DNA from: Pokkaliibacter sp046614695
GTDB taxonomy: Bacteria; Pseudomonadota; Gammaproteobacteria; Pseudomonadales; Balneatricaceae
DNA length: 64,000 bases
Direction of reading: 5' to 3'
Assembly (NCBI RefSeq): GCF_046614695.1
Contig: NZ_JBKKHQ010000013.1
Coordinates: forward strand, 248,001-312,000
Below, piece after piece: positions 61,299 through 64,000 of this stretch. The position numbers were made by a program, and so were the translations under genes. The number at the start of each line of letters is the position of its first letter. Positions within the stretch are counted from its first letter, which is position 1. Below the pieces are notes generated by a model, which worked only from the letters and a program-made list of their open reading frames with translations, did no database searches and was not told the DNA's origin.

Positions 61299-61304
61299 GG
61301 CGAC

Positions 61305-61327
61305 AAAAAAGGCCCCGAAGGGCCTTT
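61305..61327 (-). terminator. Terminator between yidC and mnmE
   Basis: GGCCC (61311-61315), loop CGAA, GGGCC (61320-61324). On the reverse strand a T-run (complement of 61305-61310) follows, 18 bases after the yidC stop. Confidence 0.82.
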
Positions 61328-61344
61328 ATTCACAACCGGGTGGC

Positions 61345-63063
61345 TCAGGCTTTGCTGCCTTCACCCTCGATGCGACGAGTGATGATGTACTGCTGTGTAA
61401 TCGACAGGCAGTTGTTCACCACCCAGTACAGTACCAGACCTGCTGGGAAGAACAGGAAGAAACCGGTAAAGACGATGGGCAGGAACTTCATAATCTTGGC
61501 CTGCATGGGATCCGGCGGTGTCGGGTTCAGTTTCTGCTGAATGAACATGGTGCAACCCATGATGATAGGCAGAATAAAGTACGGGTCACTCACGGACATA
61601 TCGTGAATCCAGCCGAAGAAAGGCGCATGACGCAGCTCAACGGATTCTGACAGTACCCAGTAAAGGGCAATAAACACTGGCATCTGGATCAGGATAGGCA
61701 AACAGCCGCCCAGCGGGTTGATCTTCTCTTTACGATAAAGCTCCATCATCGCCTGAGACATTTTCTGGCGGTCATCGCCAAACTGCTCTTTCATGCGCTG
61801 AATCTGCGGAGCAAATTTGCGCATTTTGGCCATGGAGCGATAGCTCATCGCGGAGGGATAGAAGAAGATCGCCTTCACTACCAGCGTGGTCAGGATAATC
61901 GCGATACCCCAGTTGCCGACGATGCTGTGGAAGAACTTCAGCATGGCGAACAGCGGCTGACCAATAAACCACAGCCAGCCGTAATCCACGGTCAGGTTCA
62001 GGTTAGCAGCGATATTTTTCAGTACATCCTGATTTTTCGGACCGATATACAGGGAGGCGTCCACAGAAGCCTGCTGGCCGGGAGCGACGGTAAAGCTTGG
62101 CTCAACCACACTGATAACGTAGTTCGAACCCGATTTACGACCGGTATAGTGGTTTACGCCTTTATCCTGATCACCCGCCTGTTCTTTCTCGGCATTAGTG
62201 GTAGGAATCCAGGCTGTCAGGAAGTAATGCTGGAGCATGGCGACCCAGCCATCCTGAGACTTCTTGTCGAAATTCTCGCCGTCTTTCAGATTTTCGAAAG
62301 TGACTTTTTCGTAGTTTTTATCCTGCGTCGAGAAAACCGGACCCAGATAAGAACGCAGGCCCATACCGTGATGTTTACTCGGATCTTCCGAACCATCACG
62401 CTTCAGCTGGCCAAACATGTTGGCAGTAAATGCAGCCTCTGAAGTGTTGTTGATCAGGTAGCTGACCTTGACCAGATTACTGCCCTTTTCCAGGGTAAAG
62501 CGCTTGGTAATTTCAACGCCTTTGTCAGTGGAGGTATGCAGATCAACGTTCAGCGTGTCCTTATCGCCCAGCTCATAAGACTTGGCTGTAGCGGTGTACA
62601 TAGGACGACCATTTTTGCTGGCATCAGGACCATCGGTACCAATCAGACCACTCATGGCGGTGTAAGTACGGGTGCTGTTGTTTTCCAGCATGACAAAAGG
62701 CTTCTCTGGAGAATCCAGTCGCTCTTTGTGATTAGGCAGGGCTGCGTAAAGAATATCGCCGCCTTTCAGATCAATGCGCAAATCCAGTTTGTCGGAGCTA
62801 ACACTGATCAGGCCACTGGAGATCTTGTCGCTGTTGGACGCCGAACCTGCCGGAGCAGTCGGTGTATCGCCAGCGGAGGAAGATGCAGATGGGAGATCGT
62901 TGCTGGCCGCAGGGGCATCAACACTGGGCATATCAGCCGAACTGATGGTCTCGGAAACATTAGCGGTTGCCACAGGCTGACCGTAATCTTCGTTCCACTT
63001 AATCACCAGCACATAAGCGATGAATGCCAGAGCACTCATCATAATAATCCGTTTTAGATCCAT
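61345..63063 (-). CDS. yidC: Membrane protein insertase YidC
   Basis: This 572-residue protein inserts and folds inner-membrane proteins, with or without SecYEG. An N-terminal helix (about 6-24) precedes a Ser/Ala/Asp-rich linker and a large periplasmic beta-domain (about 75-355). Five core helices follow from about 370, with PLFAMLKFFHSIVGNWGIAI and the hydrophilic-groove Arg in FFYPSAMSYRSMAKMRK. NPLGGCLPILIQMPVFIALY is typical. It is downstream of rnpA and a decayed yidD. Confidence 0.98.
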   Translation of the reverse strand: MDLKRIIMMSALAFIAYVLVIKWNEDYGQPVATANVSETISSADMPSVDAPAASNDLPSASSSAGDTPTAPAGSASNSDKISSGLISVSSDKLDLRIDLKGGDILYAALPNHKERLDSPEKPFVMLENNSTRTYTAMSGLIGTDGPDASKNGRPMYTATAKSYELGDKDTLNVDLHTSTDKGVEITKRFTLEKGSNLVKVSYLINNTSEAAFTANMFGQLKRDGSEDPSKHHGMGLRSYLGPVFSTQDKNYEKVTFENLKDGENFDKKSQDGWVAMLQHYFLTAWIPTTNAEKEQAGDQDKGVNHYTGRKSGSNYVISVVEPSFTVAPGQQASVDASLYIGPKNQDVLKNIAANLNLTVDYGWLWFIGQPLFAMLKFFHSIVGNWGIAIILTTLVVKAIFFYPSAMSYRSMAKMRKFAPQIQRMKEQFGDDRQKMSQAMMELYRKEKINPLGGCLPILIQMPVFIALYWVLSESVELRHAPFFGWIHDMSVSDPYFILPIIMGCTMFIQQKLNPTPPDPMQAKIMKFLPIVFTGFFLFFPAGLVLYWVVNNCLSITQQYIITRRIEGEGSKA

Positions 63064-63087
63064 CGTGTGATCGCCAATGGTCGGGGT

Positions 63088-63177
63088 TTAATCAGACTGG
63101 AGTGGGAGCATCGGGCAGCGTGCAGACAAAGCTGGCTACCAGTAATTCCTGAGGCGTACCGCCAACTGAAAAGACAA
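63088..63177 (-). pseudogene. yidD: Probable decayed yidD remnant
   Basis: Between rnpA and yidC, where yidD normally lies, only 114 bases remain. In the rnpA frame after its stop the reverse strand reads SFQLAVRLRNYW, a TAG stop, then PALSARCPMLPLQSD and TAA. This follows the start of YidD proteins (roughly QLAVRLIRFYQ, then SPALxARCRFYPTCSxY): PALSARC, the Pro and the SD align, but both later Cys are lost. The remaining YidD C-terminus (HPWHPGGYDPVP) is absent. YidD aids membrane insertion, so its loss here is unusual. Confidence 0.5.
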
Positions 63178-63561
63178 TTAACGAGTGGGAGCACCTTCAC
63201 TCAGAGCAGCCGCTTTTTTTCGCAATCGTTGCCAGAGTCTGGCAAGTATCTGACGTAACTCTTCATTGGAGAGATCGCCAAGCCCCTGTCGGGCGATTAT
63301 GACGAGGTCCAGCGCGTCCAGACGAGTATGCGTGACTCTGAAATGCTCACGAATAACCCGCTTAATCCGGTTGCGCTGGTTTGCCCGTCTGACATGCTTT
63401 TTGGCGATTACCAACCCAAGTCGTGATCTTTCTTTACTGCTTGGCCTTGCCAGAATCAGCAGCGACTTGTCGGAAGCTTTAACGAGAACATCGTCAAAAA
63501 CTTCCTTGTAGTCCCTGCTGTCAAGCAAACGAGCCTGGCGGGGAAAGGAAAAATCAGACAT
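63178..63561 (-). CDS. rnpA: Ribonuclease P protein component
   Basis: This 127-residue basic protein binds the RNase P RNA and helps process the 5' ends of tRNAs. It starts MSDFSFPRQARLLDSRDYKE, with the RNR motif in RRANQRNRIKRVIREHFR near residue 65. It lies 43 bases after rpmH, as is usual. Confidence 0.97.
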   Translation of the reverse strand: MSDFSFPRQARLLDSRDYKEVFDDVLVKASDKSLLILARPSSKERSRLGLVIAKKHVRRANQRNRIKRVIREHFRVTHTRLDALDLVIIARQGLGDLSNEELRQILARLWQRLRKKAAALSEGAPTR

Positions 63562-63604
63562 TAAATAACCGTCAGGTCAGGGGTGGTAACCAGCCAATGC
63601 ATGC

Positions 63605-63739
63605 TTAGGCGCAAAGACGCTTGCGGCCTTTAGCGCGGCGAGCAGCCAGTACTTTCTGGCCGTTCTTGGTTGCCATACGAGCACGGAAACCGTGAGTACG
63701 CTTGCGTTTCAAAACGCTGGGTTGGAAGGTTCTTTTCAT
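63605..63739 (-). CDS. rpmH: 50S ribosomal protein L34
   Basis: This 44-residue protein was translated by hand from the reverse strand. It begins MKRTFQPSVLKRKRTHGFRA, continues RMATKNGQKVLAARRAKGRK and ends RLCA. Length and sequence are standard L34, apart from the slightly unusual C-terminal Cys-Ala. It is first of rpmH-rnpA-(yidD)-yidC. Confidence 0.98.
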   Translation of the reverse strand: MKRTFQPSVLKRKRTHGFRARMATKNGQKVLAARRAKGRKRLCA

Positions 63740-64000
63740 GGTGAATAATCCGATTTAGTGCACTTAAACCTAGGTCATTTTACCGAATAGCCCCCCTCCC
63801 CATGAGTATTCACCGGATGGGCAGACAACGGTAAGCGCGGAATTCTAGAGGAATCCCCTGCGTAGTTCAAATGAAAGCGTACAAAAACTGATCGACTTCC
63901 CAGTGCAATCCTTTCAACAGGCCTGACTGTCTTTGTTACTTCGGTGTTTTCTGGACCCTTCTGATGAATCGCTGCATGACTGTCATCCTGATCTGGTTTT
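63740..64000. other. rpmH upstream region at the right edge
   Basis: On the reverse strand TAAAAT (near 63778-63783) is a possible -10 for rpmH but has a poor -35. A G/C-rich run (GGGGAGGGGGG on the reverse strand) lies just upstream. No DnaA box and no start of dnaA is seen, so the usual rpmH-dnaA junction, if present, is outside. Confidence 0.5.

Noticed and set aside
63740..64000. Start of dnaA or a second origin at the right edge
   Set aside because: No DnaA boxes and no DnaA N-terminal reading frame are visible before the window ends.

Overview
The window is chromosomal DNA from a gammaproteobacterium, most likely an Oceanospirillales-type marine or brackish-water relative. Its gene content is origin-proximal: rpmH-rnpA-yidC-mnmE at the right edge, and mnmG-rsmG-parA-parB-atpIBEFHAGDC followed by glmU-glmS on the left. 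It also carries a group-2 Mrp/Pha cation/proton antiporter, motAB, cmoA/cmoB/cmoM, several cyclic-di-GMP enzymes and an ECF sigma factor with a ChrR-type anti-sigma factor. GC content looks moderate to high. I saw no insertion sequence, prophage, CRISPR array, tRNA or rRNA.

Layout. 1-962: the 5' part of a fused aconitase X gene. 1183-4394: glmU-glmS. 4535-8174: a small accessory block (TrmB-like regulator, DMT exporter, GNAT, XRE-cupin regulator, aminotransferase) lying between the glm and atp operons. 8183-15776: the F1Fo ATP synthase operon, with a second atpC placed beyond the operon terminator. 15982-20310: parB, parA, rsmG, mnmG. 20311-20968: the probable replication origin. 20969-29155: a diguanylate cyclase, the complete cmo wobble-uridine pathway, and a histidine kinase/receiver/GGDEF-EAL operon. 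29394-37356: a seven-gene membrane-lipid stress operon divergent from its ECF sigma/ChrR pair. 37581-47271: Fe-alcohol dehydrogenase, motAB, an ATP-grasp protein, a small lipoprotein, two ABC half-transporters and a COQ8-like kinase. 47640-53551: phaABCDEFG. 53707-59473: signalling and stress genes. 59542-59856: remains of a ridA/tetR pair. 59861-63739: mnmE, yidC, a decayed yidD, rnpA, rpmH.

How it works together. All genes left of the origin up to atpC2, plus glmU-glmS, run away from it on the leading strand. The usual cluster rpmH-rnpA-yidD-yidC-mnmE-mnmG-rsmG-parAB-atp is broken between mnmE and mnmG by about 39 kb of other genes. The strongest candidate for an under-described system is the 29-37 kb ECF regulon. 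Both divergent transcripts carry the same promoter form (TGATCC, 18 bases, TAMAG), and the operon contains a Cfa-like methyltransferase, a FAD oxidase-like protein, DUF1365, two DUF envelope proteins, an SDR and an NTF2-fold protein. This is consistent with oxidative modification or repair of unsaturated lipids, possibly furan fatty acid synthesis. Other notable points are two dyad operators between a TrmB-like gene and glmUS, the tandem atpC, a yidD remnant and a ridA/tetR deletion scar.
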